The notes under the pieces were generated by a model. It did not search any database. It was not told the origin of the DNA and was given only the letters and a program-made list of their open reading frames with translations. Below are positions 32,348-44,540 of a stretch of DNA of 64,000 nucleotides, piece after piece. Positions within the stretch are counted from its first letter, which is position 1. Each line of letters begins with the position of its first letter. The stretch covers positions 243,192,833 through 243,256,832 of the forward strand of contig CM054060.1 of NCBI GenBank assembly GCA_028641055.1, in the 5' to 3' direction. The position numbers were made by a program, and so were the translations under genes. Source of the DNA: Alopecurus myosuroides (Eukaryota; Streptophyta; Magnoliopsida; Poales; Poaceae).

Positions 32348-33747
32348 TGATGACTCCCAAGTGCAGGAGATCAATTGTAGTACCTTTCGATAAGTATTTG
32401 AGTGTTGAACCCACGAGGAGCTGAAGGTAAGCTATCTATTCTATAAAGCCCTATAACCCTCTTATATGGCTGTTTATGCAAAGCAATAAGTTTGACTAAA
32501 AGGAACTAACTAATTAAAAGCAAGTGACGTGGAGTGTGGTTTGTCTAGTAACTAGTGAAGCAAGTTTAAAATGCAAGTAATCCTAAAGCAAGTTTCTAAA
32601 GTAGCAAGCAGCAAATATCTCAAGTATCTCAAGGGAGCAAGTGTTCTAGCAATAGGTGTTTCGTTCGTGTGGTTGTCACAATTAGTGAAGCACATGTTTT
32701 AGTCTTAGTTGTTTCTTCTAGGAAGGAGCCATGAACAGGTATAGTCAAGTAAATGATCTACAACCCCTTATGATGGATCATGTGGCCAAGTAAATGATTG
32801 CACAATATTGATTAAGACATAAAGTCCCACCATAGCCTTACGTTCTAAGGTCCCCTATATATATCCCCCAATAACTTAACTTTGTGGCTCGGTCTCAGGT
32901 TACTGTCACTCCCAAGTCACCACCACTCCATTATGCTACCGGTGATCACCTTACATGCATTCCCCAACATATTCGTGCACTCATATATTGTACATAAAGA
33001 CAATCATAGAAGATAACAAACTTGTATGCAACCAATCAACAAACTATTTCACCATTGCTAAGAACAATTCACTACTCAAACATAGACGGGGAGACACAAT
33101 ACATCAAGGGAATATAGTATTTCATCATACATCGTGTTTGCCAAGAGATTACAGTGGAGAGATGGAGCTGATCTTGCTGTAGATGTTGATGATGAACACG
33201 CCGGAGGGGGGTGGAGCCCTCCGGGGGTGATCCCGGCGGTGTTTTCCCCCTCCGATCTTCTCCGGTTGCAGCCTTCTGTCTCTCTGTTTTGTGGTTTCGT
33301 CTCTCGGCGCCGCCTCCTCCTCGAAAAGGCTAGGGGACCCTTTATATAGTCGTTTTTAGGTCACGAGACACTCGGGAGAAGAAAGATCGACGACATCGGA
33401 GCCACGGGGGCAAAAAGGGGGCCCCACACGCGGCCAAGGAATCTGGCCGCGTGGAGGGTCCTCTTTTCCACCTGGTTGGCCTTTTGGCCCTCTACTTTGG
33501 CCCATGGTCTTCGTCTCGAAAATTATGAACCGTGCTCTTTGGCCTTGCCCTTTTTGGAGTCCCGAAGCTCCCGGAAAGTCTGAAACACTAAAAAGTACGT
33601 TTTGTGGAAAAACTGGGTTAGAACCAAAAGAAGGGGGATTGTTCAGAAAATCCCCCAAATCATTATAAAACATCAATATAAGTTGCTAATATGTAGGGAA
33701 AACAAGTAATAACATGCAAAGTTCATGTATGCATTTTACATGCATCA
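32348..33747 (-). repeat. Element F 3' LTR
   Basis: 1400 bp, pairs with 37824-39222. Confidence 0.95.
33428..33452 (-). repeat. Perfect hairpin in U3 of F (left LTR)
   Basis: ACGCGGCCA - 7 bases - TGGCCGCGT, 9-bp stem. The same 25 bases occur at 38903-38927 in F and at 39832-39856 and 46278-46302 in E. Confidence 0.9.
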
Positions 33748-36110
33748 ACATCCCCAAGCTTAACCCATACTCGTCCTCGAGTATGAAGGTGATAAAACCA
33801 ACATGGACTTTGCATTTTAAAACAATCATGGAATATCAAAGAGGATTATTCATGCTACATATAATCAAATGATTAATACTAGAAATGAGTAGCAATATAC
33901 AATTCATGTTGTAAGAAATATCAAATATGCAAGCAAAGATGCTTCATGAAAGGTCACAAAGTGTATAATGAAATAAAAAGCACTATGGACCAAATGCATA
34001 CACAAAATGAAAAATAAAATCCTATATTGGTCAAAGAATAGCATAATGGAAAATAGAAAATATGGTGGACACTTTGGAGAAAATTGAGTAGAGGTAAAAC
34101 ATGATCAAGTCTTATTTAGCCTCTAAATTATTCAACTAAAATTACTAATTGAAATGTGGTATCCATTGATCTAGGACTCTCATTGCCCCTTTATCACTAG
34201 CATCTTAAATGGTGAATGTTGAAGTAATGTGAATGACAAGGTGGTTGAAAGCCTCATGCCCCGTGAGTGTGAAAACCTACTCCATGATTACTCAACTTAA
34301 GATTCCTAATAAGCTGTGTACAATCATAATAAGTATTAATGACATCATAGAGAACCGCAAAGAGGTACCTCTTGCCCCATGACATGGAAACAAGCCCATG
34401 TCACAATGACAAGACAAACAAAGGGAGTAGACTCATCATCCTTTTTATTTTCATTCACTATTATGCATAGCTTCTTATTTTATTGTAGGATGTGTTGTAG
34501 AGTCACTCAAGCTGTAAGTAAATTTCCACCATGATAAAGCATGGCTTGGGTTAGCGGCCCAATGCGTTTCTCTAGTCATATAGATACTTACTCATCAAAA
34601 CTTACTATTCCTCTATTTCATTTCGGCATGGCAGGAGTCCAAAAGCAAAAGTACATGATATCAACCAAATGTAAATTTTTGTGCAATGTTGGAAGCTTTC
34701 CGGTGATACACGTTTATAGCTAGCTCCCAACCACACACTTGTCAAACGCAAAACTTGTGGCTCCCATTATTGGGTCATGTTTATTAGATGCATAAAAAGT
34801 AAATTGTGCCTTCAAAAGTTCGTGAGAGTCCTATCCAAAGTTCAACCCATGACAATTAATAAAGTGAATATCTTAATTTAGAACATAAATAACACAATAA
34901 CATGGTGAACATACTCGGAATAGCAATGAAGCTAATGGGAAGATATGGTGGACTCACTGGAAATACTTGGCTAAGGAGTGTTGGAAACAAGTTTTTACTT
35001 GTTGGAATTTTTAAATTTTTGGCTAGCAAGAGGGAGATAGTTGACCAGCTACTATGCATGCATATGTCCATAGAACTACTCATTTCATGACAAACTAAAT
35101 AAACCAGCAATTAACATCAAGGACATGAATAAGAGATAGCTCAAGACAACATTATTGCAAATTTCTACACATAAAAAGGCTATAAATCATGCAATCATAT
35201 GTAGCTCTTCAAATCAACCATGGCATCCCTATTCCAAGTCATAATAATAGCATCTAATACATTCCAACACCAAACTCCAGTAGCTCAATCTCATATAAAA
35301 TGATGGGTGTGGTCTTATCAAAACAAAAATAAAAACAAAAACTAGACGCTTCAAGTCTCTACGATAAATGCTTTGCTTAGAAAAACAGAAAGTAGACGTG
35401 TGATAACCAAAAGAGTGTAGCTCCAGTGGGGTGTTAATCACATCCCAAATCTTATGGATTTCACCATTCTTGGATGTCTTGAGGCGTAGCTCCTCTATTC
35501 CCTGTGAGAAAACTTCACAAAACATGTTTCTCCCATTGTTTTTCTGTGGGGTGAGATTAGCAAGGACAAACAAATCACATGTTTGCTGTACAAAATTCCA
35601 AATCAAATGCTCCAGTAGATAGACAATAAGGTTCATTATGTTGTATGTTCACTCTCTTGCTTGAAAGAATCATGGAAATTCGATTCCCAAGCCCAAAGAG
35701 TGCATAAAACAAAAGAAGGCAGAATCTGTCCAGAAAAGCAACAGCAGAAAAACGAACGTTTTTCCCTAAGCTAGACTCGTCCAAAAATTAATCCAATTTT
35801 TGTGCGTACAGAGGACGAAAAGTTGCAGAACATACTAAAAAATTAGCTCAATCCGACATACCAATAAAAAACGTAAAATCATACGGTGAGCAGACCCGTG
35901 CTGAAACAGAAATTTCATGCACTAGGATAGCAACTTATAAGTCCAAATGGGTTTGACTTGACTCTTTATTGAAAACTCCAGAATTAAAACAAAAAAAATA
36001 ATCTCTTGAGACAGCAAGAGGACACTAGGAAAATCCAAACAAAAACAACCGGGTTGCCTCCCGTAAAGCGCTTTCTTTATAGCCATATAGCTAGGCTTTA
36101 CTTACTTAAC
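33748..36110 (-). other. Element F 3' non-coding block shared with E
   Basis: Begins at the LTR border with CATCCCCAAGCTTAACCC and is closely similar to 40162-42524 of E throughout. It ends near 36108 after a hairpin-like GC patch and TACTTACTT. No coding frame is supported. Confidence 0.85.
36048..36085 (-). promoter_or_regulatory. Conserved CGGGAGG-CAACCCGG stem motif in F
   Basis: On the minus strand GCGCTTTACGGGAGGCAACCCGG, stem CGGG/CCCG, preceded by TAAAGAAA. Counterparts are at 42461-42500 (E) and 57399-57432 (C). The motif is conserved while its surroundings vary; function is unknown. Confidence 0.55.
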
Positions 36111-36981
36111 ATCATGATGGTTGGAGTGAGGTGGCTCGGCATCCCCAAGCTTGGATTCTTGTACTTATTTGATACATGTAGGGTGAGCCCAGAGGTACAT
36201 CCCCAAGCTTGATTGGTTGTCCCTCTTGATCTTTGTTCATCTCACTCAACTCTTCCTCCTGAAAAATTCTTCTTACACAAATCTCAACATAAAACTTGAT
36301 TAGAGGGGTTAGTGCCTCCATAAATAAAATCCACATAGGTACAGCAAAGACACATCATGAGTTGATTCTAAATACTAACTACTGTTACTACAGTTGTGCA
36401 TTGCTCCTTGATCAAAAGAACCACACAAAACACAAGTAATGAGAGCAATGCAAAATAAAGACATAATCTGCCAAAAACTGAACAGCCCGTAAAGAGTGAA
36501 TTTTTAGAGGCACTTAAGTTGCTCAAATCAGAAAAATTAAAACTAATGAAATATGTAGTGATAACTAAATATTGCTTTCGTAAATTACCAGGTCAAAATT
36601 CCACTTCTGTGATTTTAAACATTTTTCGCAGTGAAGTTCAGAAATCTGTTTTCTTGACAGCTAATTACTATTGTTTAATCCTATCTCTCATATAAGATTA
36701 TTCTTGTCATTTAAGATGAGAAATAAGACAGAAATGTGATGTTACAGTAGTGAACTAATATTTTTTATTGTTTTTAACTTTGGAAAAAGTTTTAATGATA
36801 GAGACTTTGCAATGGTTTCATTGGCATGAACAACACATGTTCAAGGTCGACCCCAACTTCTCCATTACTCATCCTTCTCATTTACCTTCCCAAATTTTTT
36901 TATAAAATGAAAATATTAAACTAAATGATACATAACAGTAGGTAAAGGCATTTTACATGTTGTAAAGACATAAATGTGTGC
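36111..36981 (-). other. Element F non-coding region specific to F
   Basis: Contains two CATCCCCAAGCTTG motifs (near 36140 and 36200), then AT-rich DNA. No ORF of note. Confidence 0.5.
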
Positions 36982-37719
36982 TCAAACCGAATAGGAAATT
37001 AAAGCATAAGGAACACACCAAAAAATATTAAACAATTTATTTTTAAGTCTAACCCATTTCCTATGCATTGGCATTTTGTAATGAAACAAATAAAAGAAGC
37101 ACATAATAGTAAGCATAGAAAGGTAGATCAAGTGCAACTTCAATACTTTTATCATAAAGAGGGGAAACTTAATATTGTTGAAATATGTGTAACCATGTTT
37201 CCCTCTCTCATAATAATTTTCAGTAGCATCATGAATAGATTCAACAATATGAATATCACATAAAACATTCTTATCATGAGACACATGCATAAAAGAATCA
37301 CTACTCTCCACATAAGTAAAATTCTCATTAGTGATAGTGGGAGTTAAACATTCATAATTTTCATTGCAATCACCATATATAGGAGGCATAGTATCATCAA
37401 AGTGAATTTTCTCCTCCAAGCTTGGGGAACTAGAAATATCATGCTCATCAAAACCAACTTCCCCAAGCTTAAAACTTTCCATAGAATCAGCAAGTATATC
37501 ATTTTTATCCTCAATAGTAGGGGGACTAAAAATATCATATTCATCAAGACAAACTTCCCCAAGCTCAAGGTTTTCCTTAGCAATAAAGGTGTTCAAATAA
37601 TTAGTACTACCACAAATATGATTGTTGTGCAAATAATTTTTCAATTTCTCCTCAAACACTTCATGTCCTAATTCAAGGTAGATATTATACAGTTCTAAAA
37701 TTGTTTGGTTGTTTTCCAT
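36982..37719 (-). CDS. Element F ORF, 245 residues, unknown function, intact
   Basis: ATG at 37719, 76 bases inside the primer site, no internal stop. The N-terminus (MENNQTILELYNIYLELGHE) looks helical. A roughly 32-residue unit follows twice (LELGEVCLDEYDIFSPP..., FKLGEVGFDEHDISSSP...), acidic and Ser/Pro-rich. The C-terminal third has one strong hydrophobic stretch (LHLIYLSMLTIMCFFYLF), then MPMHRKWVRLK, another hydrophobic stretch and the stop. The block around MPMHRKWVRLK is shared with the ORF of element C. It is the only ORF of F, in the gag position. It could be a diverged gag or a membrane-associated protein. I do not recognise a family. Confidence 0.65.
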   Translation of the reverse strand: MENNQTILELYNIYLELGHEVFEEKLKNYLHNNHICGSTNYLNTFIAKENLELGEVCLDEYDIFSPPTIEDKNDILADSMESFKLGEVGFDEHDISSSPSLEEKIHFDDTMPPIYGDCNENYECLTPTITNENFTYVESSDSFMHVSHDKNVLCDIHIVESIHDATENYYERGKHGYTYFNNIKFPLFMIKVLKLHLIYLSMLTIMCFFYLFHYKMPMHRKWVRLKNKLFNIFWCVPYALISYSV

Positions 37720-37795
37720 TTTATAATTTTTTTGTGTGTTTTAGGTTTATATGTTAGTATGCAATGCAAACAAGAATAAAAGCTTAGCACAACGC

Positions 37796-37813
37796 TCCCT
37801 GGCAACGGCGCCA
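37796..37813 (-). promoter_or_regulatory. Element F primer-binding site (tRNA-Asp)
   Basis: Minus strand TGGCGCCGTTGCCAGGGA, one mismatch, 10 bases from the LTR. Confidence 0.9.
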
Positions 37814-37823
37814 GAAAAGTGCT

Positions 37824-39222
37824 TGATGACTCCCAAGTGTAGGAGATCAATTGTAGTACGTTTCGATAAGTATTTGAGTGTCGAACCCATGAGGAGCTGA
37901 AGGTAAGCTATCTATTCTCTAAAGCCCTATAACCCTCTTATATGGTTGTTTATGCAAAGCAATAAGTTTGACTAAAAGGAACTAACTAATTAAAAGCAAG
38001 TGACGTGGAGTGTGGTTTGTCTAGTAACTAGTGAAGCAAGTTTAAAATGCAAGTAATCCTAAAGCAAGTTTCTAAAGTAGCAAGCAGCAAATATCTCAAG
38101 TATCTCAAGGGAGCAAGTGTTCTAGCAATAGGTGTTTCGTTCGTGTGGTTGTCACAATTAGTGAAGCACATGTTTTAGTCTTAGTTGTTTCTTCTAGGAA
38201 GGAGCCATGAATAGGTATAGTCAAGTAAATGATCTACAACCCCTTATGATGGATCATGTGGCCAAGTAAATGACTGCACAAGATTGATTAAGACATAAAG
38301 TCCCACCATAGCCTTACGTTCTAAGGTCCCCTATATATATCCCCCAATAACTTAACTTTGTGGCTCGGTCTCAGGTTACTGTCACTCCCAAGTCACCACC
38401 ACTCCATTATGCTACCGGTGATCACCTTACATGCATTCCCCAACATATGCGTGCACTCATATATTGTCCATAAAGACAATCATAGAAGATAACAAACTTG
38501 TATGCAACCAATCAACGAACTATTTCACCATTGCCAAGAACAATTCACTACTCAAACATAGACGGGGAGACACAATACATCAAGGGAATATAGTATTGCA
38601 TCATACATCGTGTTTGCCAAGAGATTACAGTGGAGAGATGGAGCTGATCTTGCTGTAGATGTTGATGATGAACACGTCGGAGGGGGGTGGAGCCCTCCGG
38701 GGGTGATCCCGACGGCGTTTCCCCCCTCCGATCTTCTCCGGCGGCAGCCTTCTGTCTCTCTGTTTCGTGGTTTCGTCTCTCGGTGCCGCCTCCTCCTCGA
38801 AAAGGCCAGGGGACCCTTTATATAGTCGTTTTTAGGTCACGAGACACTCGGGAGAAGAAAGATCGACGGCATCGGAGCCACGGGGCAAAAAGGGGGCCCT
38901 ACACGCGGCCAAGGAATCTGGCCGCGTGGAGGGTCCTCTTTTCCACCTGGTTGACCTTTTGGCCCTCTACTTTGGCCCATGGTCTTCGTCTCGAAAATTC
39001 TGAACCGTGCTCTTTGGCCTTGCCCTTTTTGGAGTCCCGAAGCTCCCGGAAAGTCTGAAACACTAAAAAGTACGTTTTCTGGAAAAACAGGGTTAGAACC
39101 AAAAGAAGGGGGATTGTTCAGAAAATCCCCCAAATCATTCTAAAACATGAATATAAGTTGCCAATATGTAGGAAAAACAAGTAATACCATGCAAAGTTCA
39201 TGTATGCATTTTACATGCATCA
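37824..39222 (-). repeat. Element F 5' LTR
   Basis: 1399 bp. On the minus strand TATATAAA (38824-38817) follows the U3 hairpin (38903-38927), a likely core promoter. Confidence 0.95.
38817..38824 (-). promoter_or_regulatory. TATA box in the F 5' LTR
   Basis: CTATATAAAGGGTCC on the minus strand; element E has TATAAAAA at the same place (46192-46199). Confidence 0.65.
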
Positions 39223-39227
39223 GTAAC

Positions 39228-40161
39228 TAAGAAAGGTTTAACAAAACCTAAGTGGATCGCTGAACTTCTGTCACTTTCACAGCACTAGCCACCCCCCGTT
39301 ACTCCAACTAATGCACCCATCACCCCACACACGCTCTCAAGAACTAGATTGATCAAAGCTAGCAAATAAGAACGGGGTACATAAGATACATCTACTCAAA
39401 TAACTCAAGAGAAACAATTGCAATCTCAGATTCAATAACTCATAGAAAAGATCCACCACATAGGAATTACAACGATGCCCGTAATCATATGAGGCAGCTC
39501 ATACGGATCTAATTAGTGAAGCAAATAGAGACAGAGATACAAGTGCTACTTCCACAAACCCATAGCCCTGGGGTGGACTACTCCCTCTTCATGGAGATGT
39601 CGATGGAGATGACGTTGGAGGGGTAGGAGATCACACCGGCGGTGCCCCGCCGGAGTTTTCCCCCTCCAATCTGGAACTTCTGGTCTCTGTTTTGGTGTTC
39701 CGGTGTTTCGGCGGCGCTCTTCTCCGTAAGGGTACGGGTGACCCTTTTTATAGTCGGTTTTAGGTCAAGACGGGGTCGGTAAGTCGAAGATGGAAGGAAT
39801 TGGGGCCACAGGGGCCAAAAGGGGGCCTCTCACGCGGCCAAGGAATCTGGCCGCGTGGAGGGTCCTCTTTTGGGCCTCCTTGCCCAATTTTCGTGGATCC
39901 TTCGCCCGCAAGTCTTCTCCTTCCAAAAAAATGACCCCCGCAGATTTTCAGGTGATTTCGCGGAAGTTTGCCCCCTGAAACGTCAAAAATATAGAAAACG
40001 GGGTTTCTGACAGGCAGGGTTAATTCCATAAAAGTTGGGGGACTTTGTAATTTAACCCCAAAATACTATAAAACATTGAATTATACCCTTATATGATGCA
40101 ATATGTAATAGAAAACCATGTGAAAATATGCAAAATTCATCTATGCATTTTACATGCATCA
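39228..40161 (-). repeat. Element E 3' LTR, right part
   Basis: Continues 31571-32347 after F. Together 1711 bp, against 1709 bp for the other LTR (44898-46606). Confidence 0.93.
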
Positions 40162-42524
40162 ACATCCCCAAGCTTAACCCATGCTCGTCCTCGAGTATGA
40201 AGGTGATAAAACTAAGATGGGTTTTGCATATTGAAACAATCATGGGATATCAAGGAGGATTATTCATGCTACATATAATCAAATGATTTATACTAGAAAT
40301 GAGTAGCAATATACAATTCATGTTGTAAGAAATATCAAATATGCAATCAAATATGCTTCATGAAAGTTCACAAAGTGTATAATGAAATAAAAGCACTATG
40401 GACCAAATGCATACACAAAATGAAAAATAAAATCCTATATTTGTCAAAGAATAGCATAATGGAGAATATAAAATATGGTGGACACTTTGGAGAAAATTGA
40501 GTAGAGGTAAAACATGATCAAGTCTTATTTAGCCTCTAAATTATTCAACTAAAATTACTAATTGAAATGTGGTATCCATTGATCTAGGACTCTCATAGCC
40601 CCTTTATCACTAGCATCTTAAATTGTGAGTATTGAAGTAATGAGAATGACAAAGTGGTTGAAAGCCTCATGCCCCGTGAGTGTGAAAACCTACTCCATGA
40701 TTACTCAACTTAAGATTCCTAATAAGCTTTGTACAATCATAATAAGTATTAATGACATCATAGAGAACCGCAAAGAGGTACCTCTTGCCCCATGACATGG
40801 AAACAAGCCCATGTTACCTTGACAAGATGAACAAACGGAGTAGACTCATCATTCTTTTTATTTCCATTCACTATTATGCATAGCTTCTTATTTTATTATA
40901 GGATGTGTTGTAGAGTCATTCAAGCTGTAAGTAAATTTCCACCATGATAAATCATGGCTTGGTTTAGCGGCCCAATGCGTTTCTCTAGTCATATAGATAC
41001 TTACTCATCAAAACTTACTATTCCTCTATTTCATTTCGGCATGGCAGGAGTCCAAAAACAAAAGTACATGATATCAACCAAATGTAAAAAATTTTGTGCA
41101 ATGTTGAAAGCTTTCCGGTGATACACGTGTGTAGCTAGCTCCCAACCACACACTTGTCAAACGCAAAACTTGTGGCTCCCATTATTGGGTCATGTTTATT
41201 AGATGCATAAAAAGTAAAGTGTGCCTTCAAAAGTTCGTGAGAGTCCTATCCCAAGTTCAACCCATGACAATTAATAAAGTGAATATCTTAATTTAGAACA
41301 TAAATAACACAATAACATGGTGAACATACTCGGAATAGCAATGAAGCTAATGGGAAGATATGGTGGACTCACTGGAAATACTTGGCTAAGGAGTGTTGGA
41401 AACAAGTTTTTACTTGTTGGAATTTTTAAATTTTTGGGCTAGCAAGAGGGAGATAGTTGACCAGCTACTATGCCTGCATATGTCCATAGAACTACTCATT
41501 GCATGACAAACTAAATAAACCAGCAATTAACATCAAGGACATGAATAAGAGATAGCTCAAGACAACATTATTGCAAATTTCTACACATAAAAAGCCTATA
41601 AATCATGCAAACATATGTAGCTCTTCAAATCAACCATGGCATCCCTATTCCAAGTCATAGAATCCAATACATTCCAACCCCAAACTCCAGTATCTCAATC
41701 TCATATAAAATGATGGTGGTGGTCTTATCAAAACAAAAATAAAAACAAAAACTAGACGCTTCAAGTCTCTACGATAAATGCTTTGCTTAGAAAAACAGAA
41801 AGTAGACGTGTGCTAACCAAAAGAGTGTAGCTCCAGTGGGGTGTTCATCACATACCCAAGCTTATGGGTTTCACCATTCTTGGATGTCTTGAGGCGCAGC
41901 TCCTCTATTCCCTGTGAAAAAAACTTCACAAAACATGTTTCTCCCATTCTTTTTCTGTGGGGTGAGATTAGCAAGGACAAACAAATCACATGCTTGCTGT
42001 GCAAAATTCCAAATCAAATGCTCCAGTAGATAGATAATAAGGTTCATTATGTTGTATGTTCACTCTCTTGCTTGAAATAATCATGTAAATTCGATTCCCA
42101 AGCCCAAAGAATGCATAAAACAAAAGAAGGCAGAATCTGTCCAGAAAAGCAACAGAAGCAAAACGAACGTTTTTCCCTAATCTAGACTCGTCAAAAAATT
42201 AAGCAAATTTTTGTTCTTATAGAGGACGAAAAGTTGCAGAACATACTAAAAAATTAGCTCAATAAGACATACCAATAGAAAACGTAAAATCATACGGTGA
42301 GCAGACTCGTGCTGAAACAGAAATTTCATGCACTAGGATAGCAACTTATAAGTCCAAATGGGTTTGACTTGACTCTTTATTGAAAACTCCAGAATTAAAA
42401 CAAAAAAAATTAATCTCTTGAGACAGCAAGAGTAGACTAGGAAAATCCAAACAAAAACAACCGGGTTACCTCCCGCAAAGCGCTTTCTTTATAGCCATAT
42501 AGCTAGGTTTTACTTACTTGATAA
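40162..42524 (-). other. Element E 3' non-coding block shared with F
   Basis: From the LTR border to the protease stop codon; closely similar to 33748-36110. It includes the AAGCTTGGGG motif at the LTR side and the conserved stem motif near 42461-42500. No ORF. The pol genes expected here are absent. Confidence 0.85.
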
Positions 42525-43061
42525 TCAAGAGGGATAAATCTCATGAGGGAGCTTGTTCTTCCGCGTGCCCCTCTTCCTTGGGAAGTGCTCCATTATTTTA
42601 TTGTGAGGGAACTGAAACTTGACATTCCCTTCCTTGGAGTCTATGATTGCACCTGTAGTACGAAGAAAAGCTCTACCCAAAATAATAGGACTAGGGGATT
42701 TATCCCCCATATCCATAATAATGAAATCAACGGGTACGAAAGTCATGTGCAATTCAATCATAACATGTTTTACTTGTCCTACAACATGTTTAGTAGAGTT
42801 ATTAGCAAGGACAAATTCACTTGAGCACTTTTCTAAATTTTCTAGTTCTAGCAATTCATATAATTCTTTAGAGAATACCGATACACTAGAACCTAGATCT
42901 AACATAGCATGGTGAATTTCTTTTCCAATTGAAACTAGCACCTTGGGGATCCATGCATCCCCAATCTTAGAAGGTATCATGGCCTCATTCTTGTACCTAG
43001 CAATTTTTTTCTTGCAAGACATGATTAGCGATATAAGATCCAAAGCCAGGTTGATTAACAT
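42525..43061 (-). CDS. Element E aspartic protease segment
   Basis: Open frame with a retroviral-type aspartic protease: AMLDLGSSVSVFS (active Asp, DLGSS) and later PIILGRAFLRTTGAIID. It overlaps the gag-like frame 43746-42997 by 65 bases in another phase, so it needs a frameshift or is a broken fusion. It ends in a stop at 42525, directly before the non-coding block. It would process the gag of E. Motifs are intact. Confidence 0.82.
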   Translation of the reverse strand: MLINLALDLISLIMSCKKKIARYKNEAMIPSKIGDAWIPKVLVSIGKEIHHAMLDLGSSVSVFSKELYELLELENLEKCSSEFVLANNSTKHVVGQVKHVMIELHMTFVPVDFIIMDMGDKSPSPIILGRAFLRTTGAIIDSKEGNVKFQFPHNKIMEHFPRKRGTRKNKLPHEIYPS

Positions 43062-44540
43062 TTATAGTGGGATCACTAGCAAATTTTTGTAGAGTAGCAA
43101 TAAGTTCTTGCAAGCTACTTTTTTCTAAATCAAGCAATGGATCCTTAATTTCAGTAAGCATCATAATTTCCTCTACTTTACTCTCTAATTTAGCTAGCAT
43201 GCTTGATTCATGAGGACTAATTTCATCTTTGCTAGCAAGATAAGACATATATGGAAGTAAATATTCAGGGTACTTCACTATTTCATTCAAAGTTTCTTCT
43301 AAGCCAGTAGGGACATGATCACTTGTATTCTCAGCAATATGATCAATATTTTCAATAATAGGATCAGCAATAGTAATAGAATTCATTCCTACACTAGGTT
43401 GTGCTTGTGGCTTTCCTGCTGACATGCTTAATAGAGTTGCTTGATTATCAGCTAATTTTGACAATGCTTTATCTAAATTCGAAGATTGAAGTTGCAATCC
43501 TTTAATATCACTACTAATGGATGCAATAGACTTATTTAACTCATGTATCATAGCATTGTGACTAGCAACTTGTTCCATAAGCAATTTATTAGATTCAGAA
43601 ATTTCACTAGAAGGCTTCCACTTATTTTCATTAGCATTAGGATATGGAACAAAAGGTTTATTTGGCACATAAGGAGGTTTACTATATGAATTGTAAGCAT
43701 TACCAAAACCATTGCTACCATAATTCCTAAAAAAATTAACATCCACACTTTCAAATTACTATCAACTAGCTCCTGCAAAGGCACATTCTCCATATTTTGT
43801 TTATTAATAAAAGCAAGAATAGTGTCCATTTTAGAAGACAAATCATTGGTTTCTTCAATTGAGTTTATTTTCTTAGTGGGATTGGGTGCTCTTTCAGTAT
43901 TCCATTGACTATAATTTTTCAATATGCTTTCTAATATGCTCTTAGCCTCTCCTACAGTTTTACTCATAAAGGCACCTCCAGCAGCAGAATCAAGTATATT
44001 TCTAGACATGTAGTTTAGACCATTATAAAAAGAGTGTAGTATGGTCCATTCATTTACTCCATGTGATGGGCATGTTCTAAGCATTAATTTAATTCTATCA
44101 CATGCCATGGCTACATGTTCATTATCATTTTGCCTAAATGAGAGGATATTATTCCTATTTTGCAAAAATTTAACGGGAGGATAATATTTCTTAATGAAAG
44201 CTTCTTTTAAATCATCCCAAGACTTTATACTAGCTGTAGGTAGTGAAAGTAACCATTCTTTAGCCTTTCCTCTAAGTGAAAAAGGAAATAATTTCAGTTT
44301 TAAAACACTACTTTCCACATTTTTAAATTTTTGCATATCACATATTTAGATGAAATCATGAAGATGCATAGAGGCATCCTCCATAGCACTACCACCAAAT
44401 TGCTCTCTAGTAATTAAATTCAATAAACTAGGACTTACTTCATAGCTTTCAGCTTGTATTTCAGGTGTAGTAATTGGCCTAGCAATGAATTGGTCATTGA
44501 GTGTATTTGTGTAGTCACTTAATTTAGTTCTATCACCCAT
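42997..44540 (-). pseudogene. Element E gag, broken
   Basis: One frame from 44540 (MGDRTKLSDY) to 43548 has a single stop (TAA at about 44346) before the capsid block LKLFPFSLRGKAKEWLLSL, a clear retrotransposon gag match. Near 43750 the frame shifts to 43746-42997, which is Asn/Tyr/Pro-rich and then helical (coiled-coil-like, SNLDKALSKLADNQ). Gag forms the particle. One stop and at least one frameshift leave it inactive as read. Confidence 0.88.

Larger units (their letters stand above)
32348..39222 (-). mobile_element. Element F: small non-autonomous LTR element with one intact ORF
   Basis: 6875 bp, TGATGACTCC...ACATGCATCA, flanked by a perfect GTAAC duplication (32343-32347, 39223-39227). 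LTRs are 32348-33747 and 37824-39222. The interior has a tRNA-Asp primer site, one 245-residue ORF and long non-coding DNA; no gag capsid, protease, RT or integrase is recognisable. By eye the LTRs differ at roughly 35 of 1400 positions, so the insertion is fairly young. Confidence 0.95.
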
